A DNA stretch of 6,368 nucleotides from Reyranella sp. (GTDB lineage Bacteria; Pseudomonadota; Alphaproteobacteria; Reyranellales; Reyranellaceae), in NCBI GenBank assembly GCA_030681635.1, contig JAUXRT010000242.1:1-6368 (forward strand), written 5' to 3'. The notes beneath the pieces were generated by a model. That model was given only the letters and a program-made list of their open reading frames with translations. It was not told where the DNA came from and did no database searches. Each line of letters opens with the position of its first letter. The first letter of the stretch is position 1. The position numbers and the translations under genes were made by a program. Shown here one piece after another: positions 1-5,606 of the stretch.

Positions 1-75
1 CTTCTGGGCAAGGGCGGGGCCCGCCAGCGCCATCGAGGCGGCGGCGAGGAGCGCGGTGCGGCGGATGATTTTCAT
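1..75 (-). CDS. Exported protein, N-terminal fragment (signal peptide only)
   Basis: Only the first 25 codons lie in the window; the gene runs off the left edge. The translation begins MKIIRRTALLAAASMALAG and ends PALAQK. This is a textbook Sec signal peptide: a basic n-region (K2, R5, R6), an Ala/Leu-rich core and an A-L-A signal peptidase I site followed by Q. The start at 75 is supported by an AGGAGG Shine-Dalgarno (complement of 81-86) about six bases upstream. Signal peptides of this style are common on periplasmic solute-binding proteins of alphaproteobacteria, but nothing of the mature protein is visible, so no function is assigned. It is divergent from the pterin dehydratase gene, with 83 bp between the two starts. 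Confidence 0.8.
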   Translation of the reverse strand, partial: MKIIRRTALLAAASMALAGPALAQK

Positions 76-100
76 GGGAGGCCTCCTGTTTGTTGGGTCG

Positions 101-130
101 AGCCTAGGCTGTCGCGCCACAATGAGGCAA
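101..130 (-). promoter_or_regulatory. Possible promoter of the left-edge exported protein, with a 10-bp palindrome at its -10
   Basis: On the minus strand, TTGCCT (complement of 125-130) is followed after 18 bases by TAGGCT (complement of 101-106). This would place transcription start about 20 bases before the AUG at 75. The -10 candidate lies inside a perfect palindrome, AGCCTAGGCT (101-110), which could be chance or an operator half shared with the divergent gene. This is read from consensus resemblance only. No convincing plus-strand promoter for the dehydratase gene was seen in this gap. Confidence 0.3.
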
Positions 131-158
131 GCTTCACGCCACTTCAGGAGGACCCGAT

Positions 159-446
159 ATGACCGCCAAGCTCGCCGGCAAGACCCGCAGCGACGCCCTC
201 GCCGCGCTCAAGGACTGGAAGGAAGTTCCGGGCCGCGATGCCATCCAGCGCAGCCTCAAGTTCGCCGATTTCAACCAGGCCTGGGGCTTCATGACCAAAG
301 TGGCGCTGGCCGCCGAGAAGGCCGACCACCATCCCGAATGGTCCAACGTCTACAACAAGGTCGAGATCGTGCTCTCCACGCATGACGCGGGCGGGCTGTC
401 TGAAAAAGACGTGGCGCTGGCGAAGTTCATCGATTCGCTCGCCTGA
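159..446 (+). CDS. phhB: 4a-hydroxytetrahydrobiopterin dehydratase (pterin-4a-carbinolamine dehydratase, PCD/DCoH family)
   Basis: Cytosolic enzyme that dehydrates 4a-hydroxytetrahydropterin to quinonoid dihydropterin, recycling the cofactor of aromatic amino acid hydroxylases; some bacterial homologues are thought to serve molybdopterin or other pterin metabolism. The 95-residue product has the usual family length and diagnostic residues: EKADHHPEW around H57-H58-P59, then YNKVEIVLSTH with H75. The spacing of 18 residues from H57 to H75 equals that of the three catalytic histidines of the mammalian enzyme. The C-terminal GLSEKDVALAKFID segment is also typical. The start is fixed by an AGGAGG at 146-151, seven bases upstream. 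No phenylalanine hydroxylase gene is nearby, so the pterin-dependent partner is unknown. The gene is convergent with the HTH gene ending at 601. The symbol follows the usual bacterial name for the family. Confidence 0.93.
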   Translation: MTAKLAGKTRSDALAALKDWKEVPGRDAIQRSLKFADFNQAWGFMTKVALAAEKADHHPEWSNVYNKVEIVLSTHDAGGLSEKDVALAKFIDSLA

Positions 447-447
447 G

Positions 448-602
448 AAATGTCCGCCGCCTTGCGGAAAAGACGGAAACCGACTTCGGGATTTTCCAGC
501 GTCGCGGATTTGCCATCCAAGTCCCTGACTGACCTCATCTTTTCCGCACCGCGCCCGCCGGGAAAATGTCCGCCAGAAGCGGACATGATGGAAACCGGCT
601 TC
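448..602. repeat. Pair of imperfect ~40-bp direct repeats in the convergent spacer
   Basis: Copy 1 (448-487) and copy 2 (564-602) both begin AAATGTCCGCC and end in a GGAAACCG-R-CTTC block, with GCGGA at matching positions in the middle. By hand about 31 of 40 positions match, with a one-base gap. The copies lie 115-116 bp apart, in the same orientation. Copy 2 contains a perfect 8-bp inverted repeat (566-586); copy 1 keeps only a 5-bp version (453-457 with 464-468). Copy 2 reaches into the stop codon of the HTH gene (601-603). A pair of diverged copies carrying a palindrome suggests a dispersed intergenic element rather than gene-specific sequence; that is inference, since the rest of the genome is not available. 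Apart from these repeats nothing is recognised in the spacer. Confidence 0.6.
566..586 (-). terminator. Perfect 8-bp hairpin, candidate terminator of the HTH gene
   Basis: ATGTCCGC (566-573) and GCGGACAT (579-586) are exact reverse complements separated by five bases. Read on the minus strand, the hairpin starts 14 bases after the stop codon of the HTH gene and its 3' arm runs into a short T tract (complement of AAAA at 563-566), giving the form of a weak intrinsic terminator. Read on the plus strand, as an end for the dehydratase transcript, no T run follows. The same hairpin belongs to repeat copy 2, so it could instead be a repetitive palindrome that happens to sit here. Confidence 0.45.
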
Positions 603-996
603 AGTCCTTTTCCGGCGGCAGTGGCAGGCGCGCGATCAGGCGCAGCAGCAGCCGGTCGTTGAAGCGTTGGATGTGCCCGACTTGCCGGCCGCGGTACCAG
701 ACCGGCTTGACCTGGGGCGTCGTCGCCCGCCGGTGCGCCTCCTCCTCGATGGCTTCGCGATAGAATTTCAGCGCAAGCGCGCAGCGCGCCTGGAACTTGG
801 GCTCCTCGCGCCAGCGCCGCGCCGTGCGCTCGTCGACGCCGGTGCGCGCCGCCGCCTCGGCATGATTGCCCCAGCGCGCGAGATGGCGCTCGTAGTCATA
901 TTTCTTGCGCGCCAAGGTCCGCTTGCGCGGCGCCGGCGGCTTCTCGGCCAACACTTCGGCCGGAACCTCTTCGATCGGACAGCTGCTCCAGACCAT
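601..996 (-). CDS. Small helix-turn-helix protein related to phage terminase small-subunit DNA-binding domains
   Basis: The product has 131 residues. After a Pro/Ala-rich N-terminus and a basic stretch (RKRTLARKK, 24-32) comes a helical segment with a likely HTH at 42-65 (WGNHAEAAARTGVDERTARRW). It continues into the acidic/basic helix EAIEEEAHRR (81-90), then VKPVWYRGRQVGHIQ (96-110) and a final FNDRLLLRLIARLP helix. This order (AA..GV...T..RW HTH, 'E.EA.RRA', '.Y.G..VG...R..D.LL...' tail) is the pattern I know from stand-alone proteins and terminase small subunits that share this HTH. The start at 996 has a strong GGAGGAGG (complement of 1003-1010) six bases upstream. No terminase large subunit or other phage gene is present, so packaging is unlikely; an orphan DNA-binding protein, possibly autoregulatory, fits better. 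It lies 77 bp downstream of the MFS gene but has a separate candidate promoter. Its function is unknown. Confidence 0.8.
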   Translation of the reverse strand: MVWSSCPIEEVPAEVLAEKPPAPRKRTLARKKYDYERHLARWGNHAEAAARTGVDERTARRWREEPKFQARCALALKFYREAIEEEAHRRATTPQVKPVWYRGRQVGHIQRFNDRLLLRLIARLPLPPEKD

Positions 997-1029
997 GTCT
1001 TTCCTCCTCCGGAATCGAGCAGGAAAAGG

Positions 1030-1064
1030 ACTATAGGATATCCTCTCTCATGTCAATATCCTAT
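1030..1064 (-). promoter_or_regulatory. Candidate promoter and operator of the HTH gene: TTGACA plus nested inverted repeats
   Basis: ATAGGATAT (1033-1041) and ATATCCTAT (1056-1064) are perfect 9-bp inverted repeats separated by 14 bases. The left arm overlaps a second perfect palindrome, AGGATATCCT (1035-1044). On the minus strand a consensus -35 TTGACA (complement of 1051-1056) lies between the arms, and a TATAGT -10 (complement of 1030-1035) follows after a short 15-base spacer. The inverted repeats therefore cover the core promoter, about 35 to 70 bases before the HTH start codon. This is where a repressor site would be expected. The AT-rich tract stands out from the GC-rich surroundings. 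That the HTH protein itself binds here is inference. Confidence 0.5.
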
Positions 1065-1073
1065 CCAGACCCG

Positions 1074-2597
1074 TCACGATTCCCGCCGCGGCCGGTTCAT
1101 GAAGCAGGCCAGCGGCGTCGCCGCGAGGGCGACGAAGGCCATCAGGTAAAAGGCATTCAGGTAGCCGATCATCGTGGCCTGCCGCAGGATCTCGTTCGAC
1201 AAGTTCTGCAGGCTGCCGGCGCCTTCCAGGCTCCATTGCGACGGCAGGCCGCCCGGCATCGACAGGCTCTTGTTGTAGGGCGTGATGAATTCCGTCATCC
1301 GCGAATAGTTGGACGCGGTCGCGCGGCTGACGGTCAGCACGGCGATGGAGATGAACAGGCTGGAGCCGAAGTTGCGCATCAGCGTGAACACGGCGGAGCC
1401 CTCGGTGACCTGCGACGGCGGCAGGGTCGAGAAGGCCATCACCGTCATCGGCGTGAAGGCGATCGACTGGCCGAGGCCCAACAGGAAGTTGCCCCAGAAG
1501 ACGTCGGAGTCGGTGAGGTTGATGTCGAACTGGGCCATCCAGAATCCGGCGCCGGCCTGGAGCGCCATGCCGCAGACGATGGCGAAGCGCGGGGCCACGC
1601 GCGTGAGCTGGGCAATGAACAGGAAGGCCGTCCAGTTGCCGATGCCGCGCGCGGCGATCAGCATGGCAATGGCATTGTCGGGATAGCCGCGTAAATCGTG
1701 GAACAGCGTCGGGAACAGCACAATGCTGACGAAGTTCAGCATGCCCATGACGAACGCCAACATCACGCCGATGGAGAAATTGCGGTCGAGCAGCAGGCGC
1801 GGATTGAGGAACGGCTCAGGCACCGTCAGGCAGTGCACCACGAAGACCCAGAGGGCGAGCGCGCCCACGAAGGCGAACAGCAGCATCTCGGTGGATTCAA
1901 ACCAGTCGAGCCGGTGGCCGCGGTCGAGGATCAGCTGGGCCGCCGCCATCGCCACGGAAAGCGCGAAGAAACCGATCCAGTCGAATTTGGCGCGCGCCTT
2001 TGCCGTGTGGTCGCTGAGCGCGAACCAGATGCAGATCAGCGCGCAGATGCCGGGCGGGACGATCATGAAGTAGGCGGCGCGCCAGTCGTAGGCCTCCGTC
2101 ACGATGCTGCCCAGGATGGGGCCGAGCACGGGACCGAACACCGCGCCGATGCCCCACATCACCAGCGCCATGGGCTGGAGATGCTTGGGGAAAGTGGCCA
2201 GCAGGATGGCCTGGCCGAGCGGCATGATCGGCGCGCCGAACGCGCCTTGCGCGACCCGGGCCAGGATCAGGCTCTCCAGGCTGTTGGCCAGGCCGCACAG
2301 CAGCGAGGTAACGGTGAAGCCCAGCACCGTGAAGAACATCAGGTTGCGCCAGCCGAGCCGGCCTGACAGCCAGCCCGTCATCGGCGTGGCAACGGCGGTG
2401 GCGACCAGGTTGAGGGTGATGACCCAGGAAATCTCCTCCTGCGTGGCCGACAGGTTGCCGCGCATCTGCGGCAGCACCAGATTGGCCAGCGTGATGGTCA
2501 TGCCGAACAGCATGTTGGCGAGCTGGACCATCAACAGGATGAGCCACTGCCGCCCACTGATCGTGAAGAGGCCGCCCTTCTCAGCGATGGCGTTCAT
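1074..2597 (-). CDS. MFS multidrug exporter, DHA2 family (EmrB/QacA type, 14 membrane segments)
   Basis: Inner-membrane proton-driven exporter of 507 residues, the usual length for 14-segment DHA2 proteins. Hydrophobic segments lie at roughly 18-40, 54-75, 87-107, 110-134, 142-165, 175-193, 206-225, 237-256, 275-298, 308-330, 336-353, 366-388, 404-424 and 478-499. MFS motif A is seen in the segment 2-3 loop (GWLSGRLGWRNLM, 75-87), motif C in segment 5 (GIGAVFGPVLGPILG, 149-163), then DWRAAYFMIVPPG (171-183), typical of EmrB. A long hydrophilic loop (about 425-477) precedes the last segment, as usual in DHA2 proteins. No EmrA-type membrane-fusion gene is adjacent, so it may act alone or with a distant partner. 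Only a weak ribosome site precedes the ATG. The 138-bp gap to the GntR gene shows no clear promoter or terminator, so co-transcription with GntR is possible. Its substrate is unknown. Confidence 0.9.
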   Translation of the reverse strand: MNAIAEKGGLFTISGRQWLILLMVQLANMLFGMTITLANLVLPQMRGNLSATQEEISWVITLNLVATAVATPMTGWLSGRLGWRNLMFFTVLGFTVTSLLCGLANSLESLILARVAQGAFGAPIMPLGQAILLATFPKHLQPMALVMWGIGAVFGPVLGPILGSIVTEAYDWRAAYFMIVPPGICALICIWFALSDHTAKARAKFDWIGFFALSVAMAAAQLILDRGHRLDWFESTEMLLFAFVGALALWVFVVHCLTVPEPFLNPRLLLDRNFSIGVMLAFVMGMLNFVSIVLFPTLFHDLRGYPDNAIAMLIAARGIGNWTAFLFIAQLTRVAPRFAIVCGMALQAGAGFWMAQFDINLTDSDVFWGNFLLGLGQSIAFTPMTVMAFSTLPPSQVTEGSAVFTLMRNFGSSLFISIAVLTVSRATASNYSRMTEFITPYNKSLSMPGGLPSQWSLEGAGSLQNLSNEILRQATMIGYLNAFYLMAFVALAATPLACFMNRPRRES

Positions 2598-2735
2598 CCC
2601 GGGATGTCATTTTCTTTGTTGTCGACCGCACGCTTAGGCAACACAGCGGTCCCCGATCATTCGGCAGGACGGCGGCGATGGACAGGGAAAAGGCGATCCG
2701 AAGCGACGCGCGTGCTGCGCTGCAGAAATCGTTCT

Positions 2736-3476
2736 CTAGGCCGGCGGCAGCCGCATGACCTCGTCGAAGTGCTGCCGCACGCGCACCGCCGAATGCTCGA
2801 GCAGGAGGCGGGCCGCCCGCTCCGCCGCGTCGGCATCGCCCGCCGCGACATGGCGGGCCAGCCGCCGCCAGTCCGCCGCCGACTCTTGACGCGCCGCCAG
2901 GGTCAGGAAGCTGGAGGCCTGTCCGCGGATGAGTTGCCAGGTGCCCATGCCGGCGAGGCGCTTATAAATGTCCGGCAGGTGGTTGTTGCCGCAGCGGTCG
3001 GTCAGCACGGTCTGGATGCGGACGGACTGGGTGGCGAAGGCCTGCGGCGATGTCGCGGCAATCGCCGCCATGCCTTCGAGTTCCGTCACCATGGTCTCGA
3101 GCTCGGCCAGCTGCTGCTTGTCGGCCCGCCGCCCATGACGCCCCGCGTAGCGTCCGGCGGCGATGGCGAGCAGTGCCGCGCGCAGTTCGAACAGATCGTC
3201 GAGGTCGCTGCGGGAGAATTCGGCAATGCGGGCGCCGGAGCGCGGGATGCGCACGACATAGCCCTGCCGCGTGAGCGCGATCAGCGCCTCACGCACCGTG
3301 GCGCGGCTGACGGCGTGGGTCTGCGCCAGCTCCTCTTCCTTCAACCGGTCACCCGGCCGCAGCCGCCCCGTCATCACGTCTTCCAGCACGCGGTCGGCCA
3401 ACCGCTCCGGCAGCGATTTCACGAGCTTACCCAAGGGTGTTTCGGCGGGCGTCTCGGCGGAGGGGTTGGCATCCAT
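2736..3476 (-). CDS. GntR-family transcriptional regulator, FCD subfamily
   Basis: DNA-binding regulator of 246 residues. A winged helix at about 24-88 carries the family signature: LADRVLEDVMTGRLRPGDRL, then EEELAQTHAVSRATVREAL with the recognition helix, then the wing GYVVRIPRSGARIAEF. A helical FCD ligand-binding domain follows (about 93-240). FCD regulators usually repress catabolic genes and are released by a small carboxylic acid or related ligand. By hand alignment three of the four usual metal-ligand positions look replaced: the Asp/His pair before GN at 163-164 reads S151 and Q155, and the next His position is W203; H228 remains. The gene is divergent from the dioxygenase with a 90-bp gap containing a TTGTCTGACAA palindrome, so it probably controls that promoter and itself. 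The start at 3476 has only a weak AGGA upstream. An internal start is not supported, because the domain begins soon after residue 20. Confidence 0.92.
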   Translation of the reverse strand: MDANPSAETPAETPLGKLVKSLPERLADRVLEDVMTGRLRPGDRLKEEELAQTHAVSRATVREALIALTRQGYVVRIPRSGARIAEFSRSDLDDLFELRAALLAIAAGRYAGRHGRRADKQQLAELETMVTELEGMAAIAATSPQAFATQSVRIQTVLTDRCGNNHLPDIYKRLAGMGTWQLIRGQASSFLTLAARQESAADWRRLARHVAAGDADAAERAARLLLEHSAVRVRQHFDEVMRLPPA

Positions 3477-3493
3477 GGTCGGCCAATCCTATC

Positions 3494-3504
3494 TTGTCTG
3501 ACAA
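3494..3504. promoter_or_regulatory. Putative GntR/FCD operator TTGTC-T-GACAA
   Basis: A perfect inverted repeat, TTGTC (3494-3498) and GACAA (3500-3504) around a single T, lies 18 bp before the GntR start and 63 bp before the dioxygenase start. FCD regulators commonly bind short palindromes with a TTGT..ACAA or TGGT..ACCA core, so both form and position fit. The site would act on both divergent genes. Assignment to this regulator is inference from proximity and form. Confidence 0.6.
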
Positions 3505-3515
3505 TAAACACTATA

Positions 3516-3545
3516 TTGACCGATCAGGACCGTTCTGGCTAGAGT
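3516..3545 (+). promoter_or_regulatory. Possible promoter of the dioxygenase/TctC operon
   Basis: TTGACC (3516-3521) resembles a -35 hexamer and is followed after 18 bases by TAGAGT (3540-3545). This would give a short leader of roughly 15 bases before the ATG at 3567. The operator candidate (3494-3504) would then lie just upstream of the -35. Consensus match is moderate and no other plus-strand candidate in the gap is better. A GGGGAG ribosome site at 3553-3558 follows. Confidence 0.35.
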
Positions 3546-3566
3546 CGGGCCTGGGGAGAAAACGAG

Positions 3567-4484
3567 ATGAGCATGATCAAGATCATTCCTCTGGGTTTTG
3601 CCGCCGGCGCCCAGGTTGTCGGCGTCGATCTTCGCCAGCCTCTCAGCGATGCCGACCAGCGCCGCATCAACGAGGCGTGGCTGGAACACATCGTGCTGGT
3701 GTTCCCCGAGCAGCAGCTGACGCCCGAGGAGCAGATCGCCTTCTCGCGCCGCTTCGGCGTGCTCGACGATCACGAGTCGCAGGCGCCCTCGACACTCCAT
3801 CCCGAGCATCGGGAAATCCTGGTGCTGTCCAACAAGGTCGTGGGCGGCAAGAAATCCGGCACCTACAACTCGGGCCGCAACTGGCACACCGATCTCAGCT
3901 ACACGACGCGCCTCGCCAAGGGCGCCATCCTGCACTGCAAGGAAAAGCCGCCGGTCGGCGGCGACACGATGTGGGCCAATCTCTACCTCGCACTCGAGAC
4001 TCTCACGCCGCCGATCCGCCGGCTGATCGAGGACCTTGAGGCGCTGCACGACGTGACGCTGGTCCGCGGCATCGAGCAGCGCGACCCCACCGTGGTGGCG
4101 GAGATGAAGAAGCGCAATCCGCCGGTCATCCATCCCGTGGTGCGCACGCATCCGGAGACCGGCCGCAAGTCGCTGCTGGTCAACCAGCGCATCCGCCGCT
4201 TCCTCGGCATGTCTGACGAGGAAAGCCAGAACCTGCTGGCGATGCTCAATGCGCACGCGACCTCGCCCGAGTTCGTCTACCGCCACCGCTGGAGCGTCGG
4301 CGACGTGGTGATGTGGGACAACCGCTGCAGCATGCACGTCGCACTGGGCGACTTTGACCAGACCAAGCCGCGCGTGATGTTCCGCTGCTCGCTGGAGGGC
4401 GAGGTCGAAACCGGACGCATTGCCCGCGACCTCGCCGGCAGCGATCGCGAATCGATGCTGCAGGCCGTCGCCGCCGTTTCGTGA
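3567..4484 (+). CDS. TauD/TfdA-family Fe(II)/2-oxoglutarate-dependent dioxygenase
   Basis: Cytosolic oxygenase that couples 2-oxoglutarate decarboxylation to substrate hydroxylation, often followed by C-S, C-O or C-N cleavage (taurine, 2,4-D and similar compounds in studied relatives). The 305 residues cover the full family domain. The iron facial triad is visible: H107 and D109 in NWHTDLSY and H257 in CSMHVALGDF. GGDTMWAN (131-138) is the conserved strand after the triad start; its T134 is a usual 2-oxoglutarate contact. R269 and R273 in RVMFR match the C-terminal arginines that in TauD hold 2-oxoglutarate and substrate. VVMWDNR (247-253) is also typical. The start is supported by GGGGAG eight bases upstream. 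It heads a plus-strand pair with the TctC-like gene (63-bp gap) and is divergent from the GntR regulator, probably its controller. The substrate is not deducible; naming it tauD or tfdA would be unsupported. Confidence 0.92.
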   Translation: MSMIKIIPLGFAAGAQVVGVDLRQPLSDADQRRINEAWLEHIVLVFPEQQLTPEEQIAFSRRFGVLDDHESQAPSTLHPEHREILVLSNKVVGGKKSGTYNSGRNWHTDLSYTTRLAKGAILHCKEKPPVGGDTMWANLYLALETLTPPIRRLIEDLEALHDVTLVRGIEQRDPTVVAEMKKRNPPVIHPVVRTHPETGRKSLLVNQRIRRFLGMSDEESQNLLAMLNAHATSPEFVYRHRWSVGDVVMWDNRCSMHVALGDFDQTKPRVMFRCSLEGEVETGRIARDLAGSDRESMLQAVAAVS

Positions 4485-4547
4485 GCAGGCCGCCCCAAGG
4501 CAACAATCAAAACTGCTCTCAGTAACAATCGATCGAGAGGATTACAT

Positions 4548-5522
4548 ATGACTCGCTTGAACCTCGTGTGGACGCTCGTCTGCAGTGTCTTGGCGTTCGC
4601 GGCGCCGGCGCTCGCGCAGACGCCGGCCTTCCCCGACCGTTCCGTGCGCATCGTCGTCGGCTTCCCGCCGGGAGGTGCCACCGACGTCATCGCCCGCGTG
4701 CTGGCCCAGGGGCTGACCACGGAGCTCGGCCAGACCGTGCTGGTCGAGAACAAGGGTGGCGCGAGCGGGATCATCGGGTCCGAGATGGTCGTGAAGTCAC
4801 CGGCCGACGGCTATACGCTGCTCTTCGCGCCGAGCTCGCACGCGACCCTGCCCGCCCTCTATCCGACCCTGTCGTTCGACCCGGTCCGCGATTTCACGCC
4901 GATCGCCACGGTGGCGCGCACACCCTACATCCTGGTCGTCTATCCCGGCCTCGAGGTGAAGACCGTGGCCGAGCTGCTGGCGGCCGCGCGGGCCAAGCCG
5001 AACGCGCTCGCCTATGCGTCGACCGGCATGGGCACCGCGCAGCATCTCGCCGGCGAGGTGCTGCAACGCACCGCGAAGGTCGAGATCCTCCACGTGCCCT
5101 ATAAGGGCAGCGGCGCGGTGCGCGGCGACCTTCTCGCCGGCCGCATCCAGACCATGTTCGACAATGTCGCGGTGATGCTGCCCTACGTGCAGCGCGGCGA
5201 GATGCGCGGCCTGGCCGTGACCGGCCCCAAGCGCAGCCCGCTGGTGCCCGAGCTGCCGACGCTCCGCGAGCTGGGCCTCGAGGCGGCCGAGATCGAAGGC
5301 TGGTTCATCCTGCTGGGCCCGGCCGGCGTCCCCGACGCCGTGGCACAAAAGCTCAATGCGGCGGTGAACAAGGTCCTGTCCACGCCGGCGATGGCCGAGC
5401 GCCTGGCCACCATGGGCGCCGAGCCGCTGATCGGCCCACGGCAGGACGTCGTCACGCTTGTGAACGGCGACCGCGAGCGCTGGGGCAAGGTGATCCGCGA
5501 CGGCAACATCAAGCCGGAATAA
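4548..5522 (+). CDS. TctC/Bug-family periplasmic substrate-binding protein
   Basis: Periplasmic solute receptor of the tripartite tricarboxylate transporter class. The 324 residues begin with a signal peptide ending ALAQ (cleavage after about A23). Family signatures follow in order: VRIVVGFPPGGATDVIAR (33-50), VENKGGASGIIGSEMV (66-81), SPADGYTLLF (84-93), YPTLSFDPVRDFTPIA (105-120), YASTGMGTAQHLAGE (156-170) and HVPYKGSGAVRGDLLAGRI (182-200). Bug proteins typically bind small carboxylates or related acids or amides through these loops. The start has a GAGAGG (4535-4540) seven bases upstream. No tctA or tctB membrane genes are in the window, so this is an orphan receptor, as is common where the family is expanded. 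Its position directly after the dioxygenase suggests it captures that enzyme's substrate, or senses it. A GC-rich hairpin follows the stop. Confidence 0.93.
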   Translation: MTRLNLVWTLVCSVLAFAAPALAQTPAFPDRSVRIVVGFPPGGATDVIARVLAQGLTTELGQTVLVENKGGASGIIGSEMVVKSPADGYTLLFAPSSHATLPALYPTLSFDPVRDFTPIATVARTPYILVVYPGLEVKTVAELLAAARAKPNALAYASTGMGTAQHLAGEVLQRTAKVEILHVPYKGSGAVRGDLLAGRIQTMFDNVAVMLPYVQRGEMRGLAVTGPKRSPLVPELPTLRELGLEAAEIEGWFILLGPAGVPDAVAQKLNAAVNKVLSTPAMAERLATMGAEPLIGPRQDVVTLVNGDRERWGKVIRDGNIKPE

Positions 5523-5523
5523 G

Positions 5524-5546
5524 GGGCGCGGCAATTCCCGCCGCCC
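5524..5546 (+). terminator. Possible terminator hairpin after the TctC-like gene
   Basis: GGGCGCGG (5524-5531) can pair with CCGCCGCCC (5538-5546) across a six-base loop, giving eight GC pairs with one bulged C. It begins two bases after the stop codon. Only TCTT follows, not a full T run, so termination would be weak; in GC-rich genomes such imperfect terminators are common. Confidence 0.35.
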
Positions 5547-5606
5547 TCTTCCAGGGTCGCAGTCGCCGTTCACGAGGGTGAAGTCACGCGGGCCGATGTC
5601 AACGGC

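Noticed and set aside
448..602. CRISPR or tandem array
   Set aside because: Only two diverged copies with one long gap between them; no regular spacers and no cas genes.
450..662. Short plus-strand open frame in the convergent spacer
   Set aside because: It starts in repeat copy 1 and runs into the HTH gene antisense; it has no ribosome site and no recognisable protein features.
601..996. Prophage remnant
   Set aside because: One terminase-like HTH gene alone, with no large terminase, portal, capsid, integrase or attachment-site repeats in the window, does not support a prophage.
1698..2366. Plus-strand open frame opposite the MFS gene, rich in His, Gln, Glu and Arg
   Set aside because: Composition is typical of the antisense of hydrophobic membrane-protein codons; it has no start signal or family motif.
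2571..2611. Nine-codon upstream frame overlapping the MFS start (minus strand, ATG 13 bases before the MFS ATG)
   Set aside because: A leader peptide is possible, but it has no ribosome site and no codon pattern suggesting attenuation.
2604..3542. Long plus-strand open frame (312 codons) opposite the GntR gene
   Set aside because: It is Arg/Gly/His-rich, with no recognisable domain, and lies fully over the well-supported GntR gene on the other strand. Long antisense frames are expected in GC-rich DNA.
3489..4337. Minus-strand open frame opposite the dioxygenase and crossing the divergent control region
   Set aside because: It has no recognisable motif and would cover the operator and the whole catalytic gene; it is an antisense shadow.
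4516..4539. CTCTC (4516-4520) could pair with GAGAG (4535-4539) and mask the ribosome site of the TctC-like gene
   Set aside because: A five-base stem with a 14-base loop is too weak to claim as a regulatory structure.
4797..5573. Minus-strand open frame opposite the TctC-like gene
   Set aside because: It overlaps a complete family member on the plus strand and its translation is low-complexity His/Arg/Gly/Leu sequence.
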